The position numbers were made by a program, and so were the translations under genes. Shown here piece after piece: positions 1-6,688 of a stretch of 8,168 bases of DNA. This DNA comes from Puniceicoccales bacterium. Its GTDB lineage: Bacteria > Verrucomicrobiota > Verrucomicrobiia > Opitutales > JAIRKQ01. The stretch is taken from assembly GCA_031258795.1 (NCBI GenBank), contig JAIRMI010000045.1, positions 1-8,168 on the forward strand, written 5' to 3'. The first letter of the stretch is position 1. Each line of letters starts with the position of its first letter. The notes below the pieces were generated by a model that saw nothing but the letters and a program-made list of their open reading frames with translations, ran no database searches and was not told the origin of the DNA.

Positions 1-31
1 GAAATGTCAAGGATTTTGCAAAGAAATGATG

Positions 32-54
32 GGATTTCTGAAAAACAGGAATCC
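32..54. repeat. Imperfect hairpin downstream of the T3SS operon
   Basis: The arms are 32-40 (GGATTTCTG) and 46-54 (CAGGAATCC) around a five-A loop. As plus-strand RNA this gives nine pairs including one U-G wobble; as minus-strand RNA the wobble becomes a C-A mismatch. The plus-strand tail after it is only TTCGAA, so it is not a convincing intrinsic terminator. It could belong to the 3' end of a convergent gene lying left of the window, or act as a second barrier behind sctV. Confidence 0.3.
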
Positions 55-64
55 TTCGAATTGC

Positions 65-94
65 AAATAAACTCAATGCTAGTGGGGCATTGAG
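65..94 (-). terminator. Probable intrinsic terminator overlapping the sctV stop codon
   Basis: On the minus strand a perfect 8-bp inverted repeat (CTCAATGC and GCATTGAG, plus coordinates 87-94 and 72-79) encloses a 7-nt loop and is followed directly by TTTATTT (71-65). The TAG stop of sctV (81-79) lies across the end of the loop and the start of the downstream arm, so the hairpin spans the last codons of the gene. The stem is half A/T and the T-tract is interrupted, so termination strength is probably moderate. Its place at the end of a five-gene operon supports the call. Confidence 0.55.
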
Positions 95-2178
95 ACCTTG
101 CCGAGGGGCTGGATGGTGATCTCTTCGGTCAACTCCTGGTGCGACAGAACGGGCAACTCGTATAATTCCAGCTCGATGAGCTTGCGCACATAGCGGCGGA
201 TATCCATGCTTGTCAGCAGCACCGGTCGATTCGTTTCATGGGTAAAATCACCCACCTCCTCCTTGATGGCATTGACTACCTTTTTGGCCATATCCGGCTC
301 CAAGGCGAGGTAACTACCGGCGGAGGTTTGGCGAATAGCCTTCCTGATCACATCCTCAACGGCCGGATCAAGCAGATACACGGCCAAAATGTTCTGCCCA
401 CCGCTGTACTTGTAGCTGATGTAGCGGCGGAGCGTCGTACGAACATAATCGGTGAGCAGTATGGGCTCCTTTTCCTTCTGCCCCCACTCTATCAAACACT
501 GCATGATCAGGCGTAAGTTGCGTATGGAAATTTCCTCCTGCACCAGGCGCTGCAAAACCTCGGCAATCTTTTGAACGGGCAACACGCGCTGTACCTCACG
601 CACAAGCTCGGGGAACATCTTTTCCATATTTTCTAGCAAGAAGCGCGTCTCTTGCAAACCTAAAAACTCAGAGGCGTATTTCTTTAGAATAAAAGACAGG
701 TGGTAGGTAAAGATCTGCGGCGTCTTCATGTATTGCACATTGGCGCGATCCAGCTGCGGGATCAGAGAATTACTTACCCACAGTGCTGGCATGTTAGGTA
801 GGAACGGCTTCTCCTCAGTATATTGTATGTTCAAAATTCCCAGGCTATCCTTTGCCTCGCGCACTAGCACGTGACCGGCCAAAATTTTTCCCTGAGAAAC
901 GGGAACCTCCTGCAGCAAAATCTGATACATACCATCCGTCAAATTTTCGTTGAAACGGAGGTGAATGCCTGGGAAAGGTACGCCCAGATCGTAATACAAT
1001 GCCTGCCGAACCTGTATCAGTTGATCGTTTAAAACATCGGGTTCAACGGATTGTTCGATAGCCGTAGCAACGTCCAACATGAGAGGAACGGTCACGGAGA
1101 AATCACTCTCATCGGCCCTAGCGGAAGCCTTCGGCGAGGCATCGGATGGCAATCCTCCGCCCTTTGCCGCATGGGTAACACTCCCGCCTCCCTTCCCACG
1201 GGTTATGGCCTTGAGAATCTTTTTGCCAACGACAAGCAAAACCACACCGAGAGCTAAAAAGGGTATCTTCGGAAACCCGGGAATTGACATCAGCAGGAAA
1301 ACCATGACACCGGCTAAAATCATCGCCTTAGGCTGGGCAAACACTTGGTTACAGATATCGGACCCCAGGGCAGTGGCATCATCGGAAGCCACACGGGTAA
1401 CTATGACACCGGAAGTTATTGAAATCAACAGAGCGGGAATTTGAGATACCAAGCCATCACCGATGGTCAAAATGGAATACACCTTCATGGCTTTCTCCAC
1501 TGGCATGCCCTTCTGAAAAACACCAATTATCAAACCCGCCACGATGTTAATCGTGGTAATGATCAAACTGGCAATGGCATCCCCCTTAACGAACTTCATG
1601 GCGCCATCAAGGGACCCGTATAATTGGTTTTCCTTGCCGAGTTCGTCCCTCTTTATCTTTGCCTGATCATTGTCCAATGCTCCGGCGCGCACATCGGCAT
1701 CGATACTCATCTGTTTACCGGGCATGGCATCCAAAGTAAACCTAGCGGACACCTCAGCAACACGTTCGGCACCCTTGGTGATAACCAAAAACTGCACAAT
1801 GAGCAATATCAAGAATATAACCGCACCAACAACGAAATTTCCTGCAACAACAAAATTTCCAAAAGTATTTATAATTTCACCGGCATGGGCATGTATCAAA
1901 ATCAATCGCGTAGTCGTAATATTGAGCGCTAATCGGAAAAGGGTAGTGAAAAGAAGCACGCTTGGGAAAGTCGAAAATGCCAATGTCCTAGGAATGTAGA
2001 GCGCCATCATTAGGAGCAATACCGAAATTGTGAGATTCAAGCTCAGTAAGCAGTCCAGAACCGGCGGCGGCACCGGCATGATCATCAAAGCAACGATCAT
2101 AACAACTAAAAACGCAAATACGATATCGTTAAACCGTGATAATCGCATCATTCCACCAATTTGTGCCCCCTTTGCCAT
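79..2178 (-). CDS. sctV: Type III secretion export gate protein SctV (YscV/LcrD family)
   Basis: SctV is the large inner-membrane export-gate component of the injectisome; its cytosolic ring receives chaperone-substrate complexes and controls substrate order. The 699-residue product has the family's full length and two-part structure. About eight hydrophobic segments lie in residues 18-320, and the family signature at 139-162 includes the near-invariant run MPGKQMSID. A Gly/Ser/Ala-rich linker follows (about 328-356), then the cytosolic domain (about 360-699), with stretches such as VPFPGIHLRFNE, QTSAGSYLAL and MDIRRYVRKLIE that I recognise from Yersinia YscV. I see the closest resemblance to the Ysc branch rather than flagellar FlhA. 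The ATG is preceded by GGGAG inside the end of yscY, about 11 nt upstream, and the gap to yscY is 5 nt. Last gene of the operon; no frameshift or missing region seen. Confidence 0.97.
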   Translation of the reverse strand: MAKGAQIGGMMRLSRFNDIVFAFLVVMIVALMIMPVPPPVLDCLLSLNLTISVLLLMMALYIPRTLAFSTFPSVLLFTTLFRLALNITTTRLILIHAHAGEIINTFGNFVVAGNFVVGAVIFLILLIVQFLVITKGAERVAEVSARFTLDAMPGKQMSIDADVRAGALDNDQAKIKRDELGKENQLYGSLDGAMKFVKGDAIASLIITTINIVAGLIIGVFQKGMPVEKAMKVYSILTIGDGLVSQIPALLISITSGVIVTRVASDDATALGSDICNQVFAQPKAMILAGVMVFLLMSIPGFPKIPFLALGVVLLVVGKKILKAITRGKGGGSVTHAAKGGGLPSDASPKASARADESDFSVTVPLMLDVATAIEQSVEPDVLNDQLIQVRQALYYDLGVPFPGIHLRFNENLTDGMYQILLQEVPVSQGKILAGHVLVREAKDSLGILNIQYTEEKPFLPNMPALWVSNSLIPQLDRANVQYMKTPQIFTYHLSFILKKYASEFLGLQETRFLLENMEKMFPELVREVQRVLPVQKIAEVLQRLVQEEISIRNLRLIMQCLIEWGQKEKEPILLTDYVRTTLRRYISYKYSGGQNILAVYLLDPAVEDVIRKAIRQTSAGSYLALEPDMAKKVVNAIKEEVGDFTHETNRPVLLTSMDIRRYVRKLIELELYELPVLSHQELTEEITIQPLGKVSMPH

Positions 2179-2183
2179 ATATT

Positions 2184-2558
2184 CTAAATCTCCCTTGCCC
2201 TAGAAGTAATAATTTCCTGTGTACGCATGTCCTGCTCTTCTAAGCAAAGATAGCGAATCAAAGATCCCCGTGCCTCGCGGTCACGGCCAAGTCCCCACGC
2301 GACATGGCTTTTTAATAAAAAAAATAATTTTTCTTTGCTGTGAGCAAGATCAATGCCCTCCAATTTTTCGATGTAATTGACCGCCTCCTGACTCTGCCCA
2401 GTTGCGTAGAGTGTAAAAATCAGGTCGAGCATGATCTCCGGATCATCTTCAAAAAACTCGAACAAGCCTCGGTAAATAATCAAGGCCTCGTCGTACTTGC
2501 AGTACCTAACATACAGGTAAGCTAGCACTAACAAAAATTCCTTTTGACTAATATCCAC
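2184..2558 (-). CDS. sctY: YscY-like T3SS chaperone (TPR fold)
   Basis: In Ysc systems YscY is a small TPR-type chaperone that binds the secreted protein YscX, and the pair acts with SctV in export. This product is 124 residues from the start chosen here (Yersinia YscY is about 114). It has repeated helix-turn-helix segments with TPR spacing at roughly 7-40, 41-74 and 76-108. The N-terminal run MDISQKEFLL resembles the start of YscY, which also has EFLL about ten residues in. I therefore prefer the GTG at 2556-2558. A TTG at 2595-2597 would add 13 residues but lies in a T-rich stretch without a Shine-Dalgarno sequence. The GTG itself has only a weak purine stretch upstream, so the start is uncertain. 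Position between yscX and sctV, as in Yersinia, strengthens an identification that similarity alone would leave weak. Confidence 0.75.
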   Translation of the reverse strand: MDISQKEFLLVLAYLYVRYCKYDEALIIYRGLFEFFEDDPEIMLDLIFTLYATGQSQEAVNYIEKLEGIDLAHSKEKLFFLLKSHVAWGLGRDREARGSLIRYLCLEEQDMRTQEIITSRAREI

Positions 2559-2610
2559 GACAATTTCTACATGAAGAGAGTACGATCGCTGAAACAAAAA
2601 TCAACAAAAA

Positions 2611-3039
2611 TCACCCCATAAGTAACATGTGGCGATATTGATCCAGTAATTCGCACTTTTCTTCTTCGTTCATAAGTAATTTATGAATTCCATCAAACAA
2701 TTCACTGTTTAAGGCATAGTTAGAATCCGGTTCGTCGTCGCCAGTAAACAAATCCGCCACCTGCCTTATTTTCATTCTAAATTGCTGTGGAGTAATAATA
2801 CTGCGATCGGTAATCATCGGCCTGAGCAGCTTAATCATCGAATTTTGCAGTGTCTTAACATGCAGAACTTTCTTTAATTTTTCCTCAATTTTCCCCTCAC
2901 CTGGGTCAAAGGACGAAGTCTTCGGCAGTGACATTTTTTCATCCCCATGATGGAGATTTGATACGCCAACCAAACCGTAATCCAGCGCATATTTTTCATC
3001 TAAAATTTTATTATTAGCCTTGTCATTATCACCAGCCAT
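2611..3039 (-). CDS. sctX: YscX-like T3SS secreted component
   Basis: YscX is a small secreted protein found only in Ysc-type injectisomes; it is needed for early substrate export and is bound by YscY. This product is 142 residues, slightly longer than Yersinia YscX (about 122). It has a hydrophilic N-terminus, a short EKYAL stretch at 15-19 that resembles DRYAL of YscX, a probably disordered segment at 31-50, and helical segments at about 49-70, 83-98 and 109-140. There are no membrane segments and no Sec signal. A strong AGGAGG lies 9 nt before the ATG, inside the end of the preceding chaperone gene, and the gap between the two genes is 5 nt, so they are probably translationally coupled. 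The identification rests mainly on gene order and size plus weak C-terminal similarity. Confidence 0.65.
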   Translation of the reverse strand: MAGDNDKANNKILDEKYALDYGLVGVSNLHHGDEKMSLPKTSSFDPGEGKIEEKLKKVLHVKTLQNSMIKLLRPMITDRSIITPQQFRMKIRQVADLFTGDDEPDSNYALNSELFDGIHKLLMNEEEKCELLDQYRHMLLMG

Positions 3040-3044
3040 GTGTC

Positions 3045-3437
3045 TTATCCTCCTGCCCCATTTTCTAATTTATCTTGAATATCTTTCAAGAGTTCAATTG
3101 CCTGCTGCAATCCTTGTATGTTAAATTCCTCCGCTTTGAACTTGATAGCAAAACCAAGAGCCTGGTCCTTTCGCAGTACCGGATTCACTATGAATGAATA
3201 ATTGTTTCTATAGTCGCAGAGCAGCATGGCACGCTCATACAAATTGGCACTGAAAAATTCGTACACCCGCAGCAAATAAACGAATACGCTGTGATCCTCC
3301 GTGCCAGCGGAACGCTCGTCAACAAACAAATCGCCGATGCGGTCGATTGTCAAATGGACAACCCCATGCTCGTTTGTGCACAGAGACTTTATCCCTACCA
3401 TCTCTCCCAACTCTGCTATGGCGTCGCTAATTTGCAT
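3045..3437 (-). CDS. SycN-like small T3SS chaperone
   Basis: Class I T3SS chaperones are small acidic dimeric proteins that bind the N-terminal region of one or a few substrates in the cytosol. The 130-residue product fits in length and fold order: N-terminal helix (about 3-14), beta strands around 25-31 and 36-40 with the pattern LTIDRIGDLFVD, a central helix (50-62), strands at 68-84 and 92-100, and a C-terminal helix (106-125). In Yersinia this slot holds sycN, whose product pairs with YscB on YopN and helps control its secretion. Direct similarity to SycN is low, so 'SycN-like' is a positional assignment. No second (YscB-like) subunit lies in the window. AGGA sits about 4 nt before the ATG, in the 15-nt gap after sctW. 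Confidence 0.75.
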   Translation of the reverse strand: MQISDAIAELGEMVGIKSLCTNEHGVVHLTIDRIGDLFVDERSAGTEDHSVFVYLLRVYEFFSANLYERAMLLCDYRNNYSFIVNPVLRKDQALGFAIKFKAEEFNIQGLQQAIELLKDIQDKLENGAGG

Positions 3438-3452
3438 ATTTTCCTGTCAATT

Positions 3453-4928
3453 CTAAGCATTTTTTATAACATTTGAAGCATCAGCTTCTTCACTTTCTCC
3501 TTCCAAATCTTCATCGTCAAGCACTTTATTCCCAGATATTTCCTCCTGTTCCTGTTCTTCAAGAATAATTAACTCATCCAACTCAGATTGCATCGATTCC
3601 AAAACCTGTATGCGGTTTTCCTGAGCCTCAAAAAATTTAATCGGTAATCGGCGAATGAGCTCCATAAGTTGGGTAATAGTAAAAATTGCCGGAGATCTAT
3701 CGTTTTCGTCATCTTCAACGCCAAATCTCGTGAGTATGTCATACAATTGGGCGCTATTAACATAAGTTTGCCGCGAAAACTTTGCAATATCCTTCGTTGT
3801 TTCAAATTCCTCGTCCTCGTTAAAGGGCTTGTTTCTCTTGCCATCTTTAAATGTCCTCCCTATTAGGCCGTTTAGCTTTTCGCTTTCCTGCATTATTTGC
3901 AGTAGCACTTCCACCATAAACAGCGCATCCCTGATGGCTATTAAAAATGCCACCGAACGCGATGGATTGGCTGATTTCATGTCCTCTCCCAATAATTCTA
4001 CGGTGATCCCGAGATATTTTTTTATAAGCTTTTTTCCGAAAAAATTCCTTAGCATTTCGGCCATCGCAACAAATCCATCGGCAGCCAGTACCAAGCGATA
4101 CACATTGGTGAGCATGTTTGGCGTACATTCGCCATCCGTTTGTACGCCCTTGGAAACCAATGATGCAAATAAGTCCGATGCTTTCGGAATTAAATTGTAA
4201 CCATCCTTTATTTCTTGGCCATGGGCACTGCGTAGGGCGGCCTTGGCATTTGCCAGTTCCTTTTTAAACAGTTTCGAAAATTTGATCTGCTTGGATAGAT
4301 CTTCTATCTTATCCTGAAAATCCTTTTGCCGATCGATTCCCTTCTTATCCGTACGCCCTTCAAGTCTTTGGAGCATTTTTGTGGCTTGGCGTATTTCCCC
4401 TTCGGCATACTCGCTTTCGAAGTCCTCGAGCGCTTCCATGTACTCTACGGCATTATCCTGCTCGGTAACTTCATCAAATGTCTCGGCAGCATCCTCTAAA
4501 ATTATATCCGATAAAGGTCTGTCATCCAGCGTTGCCCCATCCTTTTCGGAATTTTCGCCCCGCATCCTGCGCTCCATCTCCTGGATGATTGCTCTCTGCT
4601 TAAGTCGCCTTAATCTGGCTTCATAGTCTTGGTACTGCCTAGTTCCCTGCTGCTTGTCAAGGCGGCGAACATAGCCATACAACAGCCTGCTTTTTTCATT
4701 GGCCATTTTCCTATCTAAAATATCGCGAATTTTCAGTTTCTGTGGTTCTTTCCGTCGCACAACGATGTATCCATCGAGCTCATCCGCCTCCTCTATCATG
4801 GATTTCGATTTTGGATTTAGAGTGACATCTTGCCCACGAAAGTTACCCTGTATAGGCTGACTACCGTCTTCCATTTCTTCAACGCCAAGGACGTTATCGT
4901 GAACAGCTCCCGTGTAACTAGCGAACAT
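3453..4928 (-). CDS. sctW: T3SS gatekeeper SctW, YopN-TyeA fusion
   Basis: SctW gatekeepers sit at the cytosolic face of the injectisome and block early effector export. In Yersinia the plug is two proteins, YopN (about 293 aa) and TyeA (about 92 aa). Here one 491-residue chain carries both. An extended charged N-terminal part (1-60) leads into an HrpJ/YopN-like helical region (about 65-370) with a coiled-coil-like stretch at 75-125 and 170-235. A TyeA-like segment follows at about 385-465, where ITQLMELIRRLPIKFF and the acidic helix after it track the TyeA core. An acidic tail (467-485) follows. It is the first gene of the operon. The ATG at 4926-4928 has no Shine-Dalgarno sequence; a promoter-like element sits just upstream. 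The next in-frame ATG is codon 19, also without good Shine-Dalgarno spacing. Confidence 0.85.
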   Translation of the reverse strand: MFASYTGAVHDNVLGVEEMEDGSQPIQGNFRGQDVTLNPKSKSMIEEADELDGYIVVRRKEPQKLKIRDILDRKMANEKSRLLYGYVRRLDKQQGTRQYQDYEARLRRLKQRAIIQEMERRMRGENSEKDGATLDDRPLSDIILEDAAETFDEVTEQDNAVEYMEALEDFESEYAEGEIRQATKMLQRLEGRTDKKGIDRQKDFQDKIEDLSKQIKFSKLFKKELANAKAALRSAHGQEIKDGYNLIPKASDLFASLVSKGVQTDGECTPNMLTNVYRLVLAADGFVAMAEMLRNFFGKKLIKKYLGITVELLGEDMKSANPSRSVAFLIAIRDALFMVEVLLQIMQESEKLNGLIGRTFKDGKRNKPFNEDEEFETTKDIAKFSRQTYVNSAQLYDILTRFGVEDDENDRSPAIFTITQLMELIRRLPIKFFEAQENRIQVLESMQSELDELIILEEQEQEEISGNKVLDDEDLEGESEEADASNVIKNA

Positions 4929-4937
4929 TTGTAGGTA

Positions 4938-4965
4938 AATGTAACATTAATTGCAAAAATGCCAA
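4938..4965 (-). promoter_or_regulatory. Candidate sigma70 promoter for the T3SS operon
   Basis: Read on the minus strand: TTGGCA (4965-4960, 5 of 6 to consensus), a 16-nt spacer, and TACATT (4943-4938, 4 of 6). The -10 box ends 9 nt before the sctW ATG, so transcription would start at or 1-3 nt before the start codon. This lies in the 56-nt gap after comM. Readthrough from comM is also possible, since I see no good terminator in that gap. Confidence 0.4.
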
Positions 4966-4984
4966 TAACAAAATCCAAGCATCC

Positions 4985-6505
4985 CTAAAAAAATACCCTA
5001 TCAAGGGAACGATACTGTATGGCTTCCAATATGTGCTTCTCCAAAATTCTGTCTGACTCTGCTAAATCGGCAATCGTACGAGCGATTTTCAAAATTTTGT
5101 CATAGGCCCTGGCGGATAGGTATAAATTTCGCATAGCCATGTCGAGGAGATTTTGGCAAGTGGCATCCAAAGTGCATATTTCTCGCACATTAACCATTCT
5201 CGCATTTGTTGTTTTCCTGTCTCTGAAGCGTTTATTCTGCATTGAACGAGCCCGTTCCACCCTACCTTTGATATCCGCAGAGCATTCTGCCTTTCCCCGC
5301 CCCCGCAAATCCGAAAGCGACACGGAAGGTACGTCAACCTGTATGTCAAAGCGGTCGATCAGCGGGCCACTGATGCGCGAACGATATTTGGCAACTAAAT
5401 TCGGAGAACACTTGCATCGGCCCGTTTTATCACCGAGAAAACCGCATGGACAGGGGTTCATAGCGGCAACAAGTATGATTGAACAGGGAAAAGTAACCTT
5501 TCCAGAGCTGCGTGAAATAGTGATTTCTCCGTCCTCCAACGGCTGGCGCAATACTTCGAGCGTCATGCGATTGAATTCAGCCAATTCGTCCAAGAAAAGC
5601 ACGCCATTGTGAGCCAATGAAATTTCGCCGGGGCCGGGAATTACCCCTCCCCCCAATAGTCCAACCGTACTTATGGTGTGGTGAGGCGCTCTAAATGGCC
5701 GCCTGAAACAGGAATTTTCCTCGCTTAAGCTCATACCTGCGGCGGAATATATGTTCATGATGTCAATCATTTCCTCCATGCTGGCCCGGGGCATTATGGT
5801 GGGAATGCGCTTAGCTATCATGGACTTCCCCGATCCGGGCGTACCTATCATCAATAGATTGTGCCCTCCAGCAACTGCAACTTCAACGGCCCTGCGTATG
5901 GCGAGCTGGCCAACAACATCAGAAAAATCAATGACATAATCCTGCTCAATGGAATAGAAATTTTCGATCGAAGATTGAGCCCTGGGCAGGGGAACGTCTC
6001 CTGATAAAAACGCAACGACGCTCACCAAAGAATCTGCTACGAAGACTTCAACTCCCTCCACCAAAGCCGCTTCTTTAGCGGATTTTGGAGGCAATATTAG
6101 TTTCTTGGAATGTTGCTTTGCGTATAGGCCAAAGGCGATCCCTCCACGAATATCAGAGATAGTACCGGACAAACTGAGCTCACCGGCAATGACAAACCCA
6201 TCGAGTAGGTGCATATTGGCCTGTGCCGTGCTCTGTATCACACCCAGCGCAATTGGCAGATCGTAGAATGAGCCTTCTTTTCTAATGTATCCGGGAGCAA
6301 GATTAACCGTTGTACGCATACGGGGACAGGCAAAACCACTGTTGCTTAAAGCTGAAAATACACGGTCATGGGATTCCTTCACTGCAGCATCCGGAAGACC
6401 TACCATTATGAAGCGAGGGTCACCGCGTTCGCCGGAATTCACCTCTATGGTTACATCCACAACCTCAATTCCCTTGAGTGCGCCTGAATGAACAATTGAT
6501 AACAT
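4985..6505 (-). CDS. comM: ComM/YifB family AAA+ ATPase (Mg-chelatase-like)
   Basis: ComM is a hexameric helicase that drives branch migration when transformed DNA is integrated; many bacteria without known competence also keep it as YifB. The 506-residue product matches the family throughout. An N-terminal ChlI-like domain (about 1-165) is followed by the AAA+ core with Walker A GTPGSGKS (221-228), Walker B LFLDE (303-307) and the Asn of [10 protein letters not shown] (350). The four family cysteines are at 352, 354, 364 and 366, and a C-terminal Mg-chelatase domain (about 415-502) contains [20 protein letters not shown] chose the ATG at 6503-6505 because the family starts MLS..(Y/H)S.AL.GI. 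A longer reading from TTG at 6542-6544 adds 13 residues, but that TTG is part of a -35 box. GGA lies just upstream of the ATG. No truncation or missing active-site residue. Its presence suggests a chromosomal location for this T3SS cluster. Confidence 0.95.
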   Translation of the reverse strand: MLSIVHSGALKGIEVVDVTIEVNSGERGDPRFIMVGLPDAAVKESHDRVFSALSNSGFACPRMRTTVNLAPGYIRKEGSFYDLPIALGVIQSTAQANMHLLDGFVIAGELSLSGTISDIRGGIAFGLYAKQHSKKLILPPKSAKEAALVEGVEVFVADSLVSVVAFLSGDVPLPRAQSSIENFYSIEQDYVIDFSDVVGQLAIRRAVEVAVAGGHNLLMIGTPGSGKSMIAKRIPTIMPRASMEEMIDIMNIYSAAGMSLSEENSCFRRPFRAPHHTISTVGLLGGGVIPGPGEISLAHNGVLFLDELAEFNRMTLEVLRQPLEDGEITISRSSGKVTFPCSIILVAAMNPCPCGFLGDKTGRCKCSPNLVAKYRSRISGPLIDRFDIQVDVPSVSLSDLRGRGKAECSADIKGRVERARSMQNKRFRDRKTTNARMVNVREICTLDATCQNLLDMAMRNLYLSARAYDKILKIARTIADLAESDRILEKHILEAIQYRSLDRVFF

Positions 6506-6515
6506 GTTTCCATGT

Positions 6516-6544
6516 TTTAGATTGGCATTTTTACCAAAAGTCAA
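6516..6544 (-). promoter_or_regulatory. Candidate sigma70 promoter for comM
   Basis: On the minus strand TTGACT (6544-6539) is followed by a 17-nt spacer and TCTAAA (6521-6516). The -10 box ends 10 nt before the preferred comM ATG, giving a predicted leader of only about 3-5 nt. The in-frame TTG that would extend comM is the first three bases of this -35 box, which argues against that start. Confidence 0.5.
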
Positions 6545-6625
6545 TCACAAAACCAGGGAAAGTTGACCTTATTGAAAGATGGGGAATTTGAAGGAAATGG
6601 AAGATAGTATCCAATTTTTTTAAAA

Positions 6626-6635
6626 ATGTTAACAT
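6626..6635. promoter_or_regulatory. 10-bp palindrome, possible operator
   Basis: ATGTTAACAT is a perfect palindrome ending 16 nt before the -35 box of the plus-strand gene. It lies within A/T-rich sequence flanked by two copies of CCAATTTTT (6611-6619 and 6639-6647), 28 bp apart. This would suit an activator site or an UP element, but short A/T-rich palindromes are common by chance. No regulator gene is in view. Confidence 0.2.
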
Positions 6636-6651
6636 GCCCCAATTTTTGATC

Positions 6652-6680
6652 TTGACTTTCTATTTACAATTATGTATAAT
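6652..6680 (+). promoter_or_regulatory. Near-consensus sigma70 promoter
   Basis: TTGACT (6652-6657), a 17-nt spacer and a perfect TATAAT (6675-6680). The ATG of the downstream gene begins 8 nt after the -10 box, so the expected transcription start is at or 1-2 nt before the A of the ATG. The sequence between (AAATCATT) holds no Shine-Dalgarno motif. This is the strongest promoter match in the window and implies a leaderless mRNA. Confidence 0.75.
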
Positions 6681-6688
6681 AAATCATT

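Noticed and set aside
1079..1444. 121-codon plus-strand open frame inside sctV
   Set aside because: Antisense to the conserved SctV coding sequence, with low-complexity composition; a shadow frame. Others in sctV (e.g. 1624-1932) are the same.
3829..4200. Plus-strand open frame opposite sctW, and minus-strand frames at 3569-3844 and 3847-4128
   Set aside because: All lie within the SctW coding region, whose frame is supported by its TyeA-like segment and operon position; no separate tyeA is present in these frames.
4929..4984. Terminator between comM and sctW
   Set aside because: The T-rich stretches do not follow a stable stem; only a short bulged stem around GCATTTTTGC can be drawn.
5139..5612. 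157-codon plus-strand open frame inside comM
   Set aside because: Antisense to a strongly conserved AAA+ gene, with no recognisable protein features; a shadow frame.
6506..6544. Longer comM reading from a TTG at 6544
   Set aside because: The TTG is the first half of a TTGACT -35 box, and family members start at the internal ATG (MLS...).
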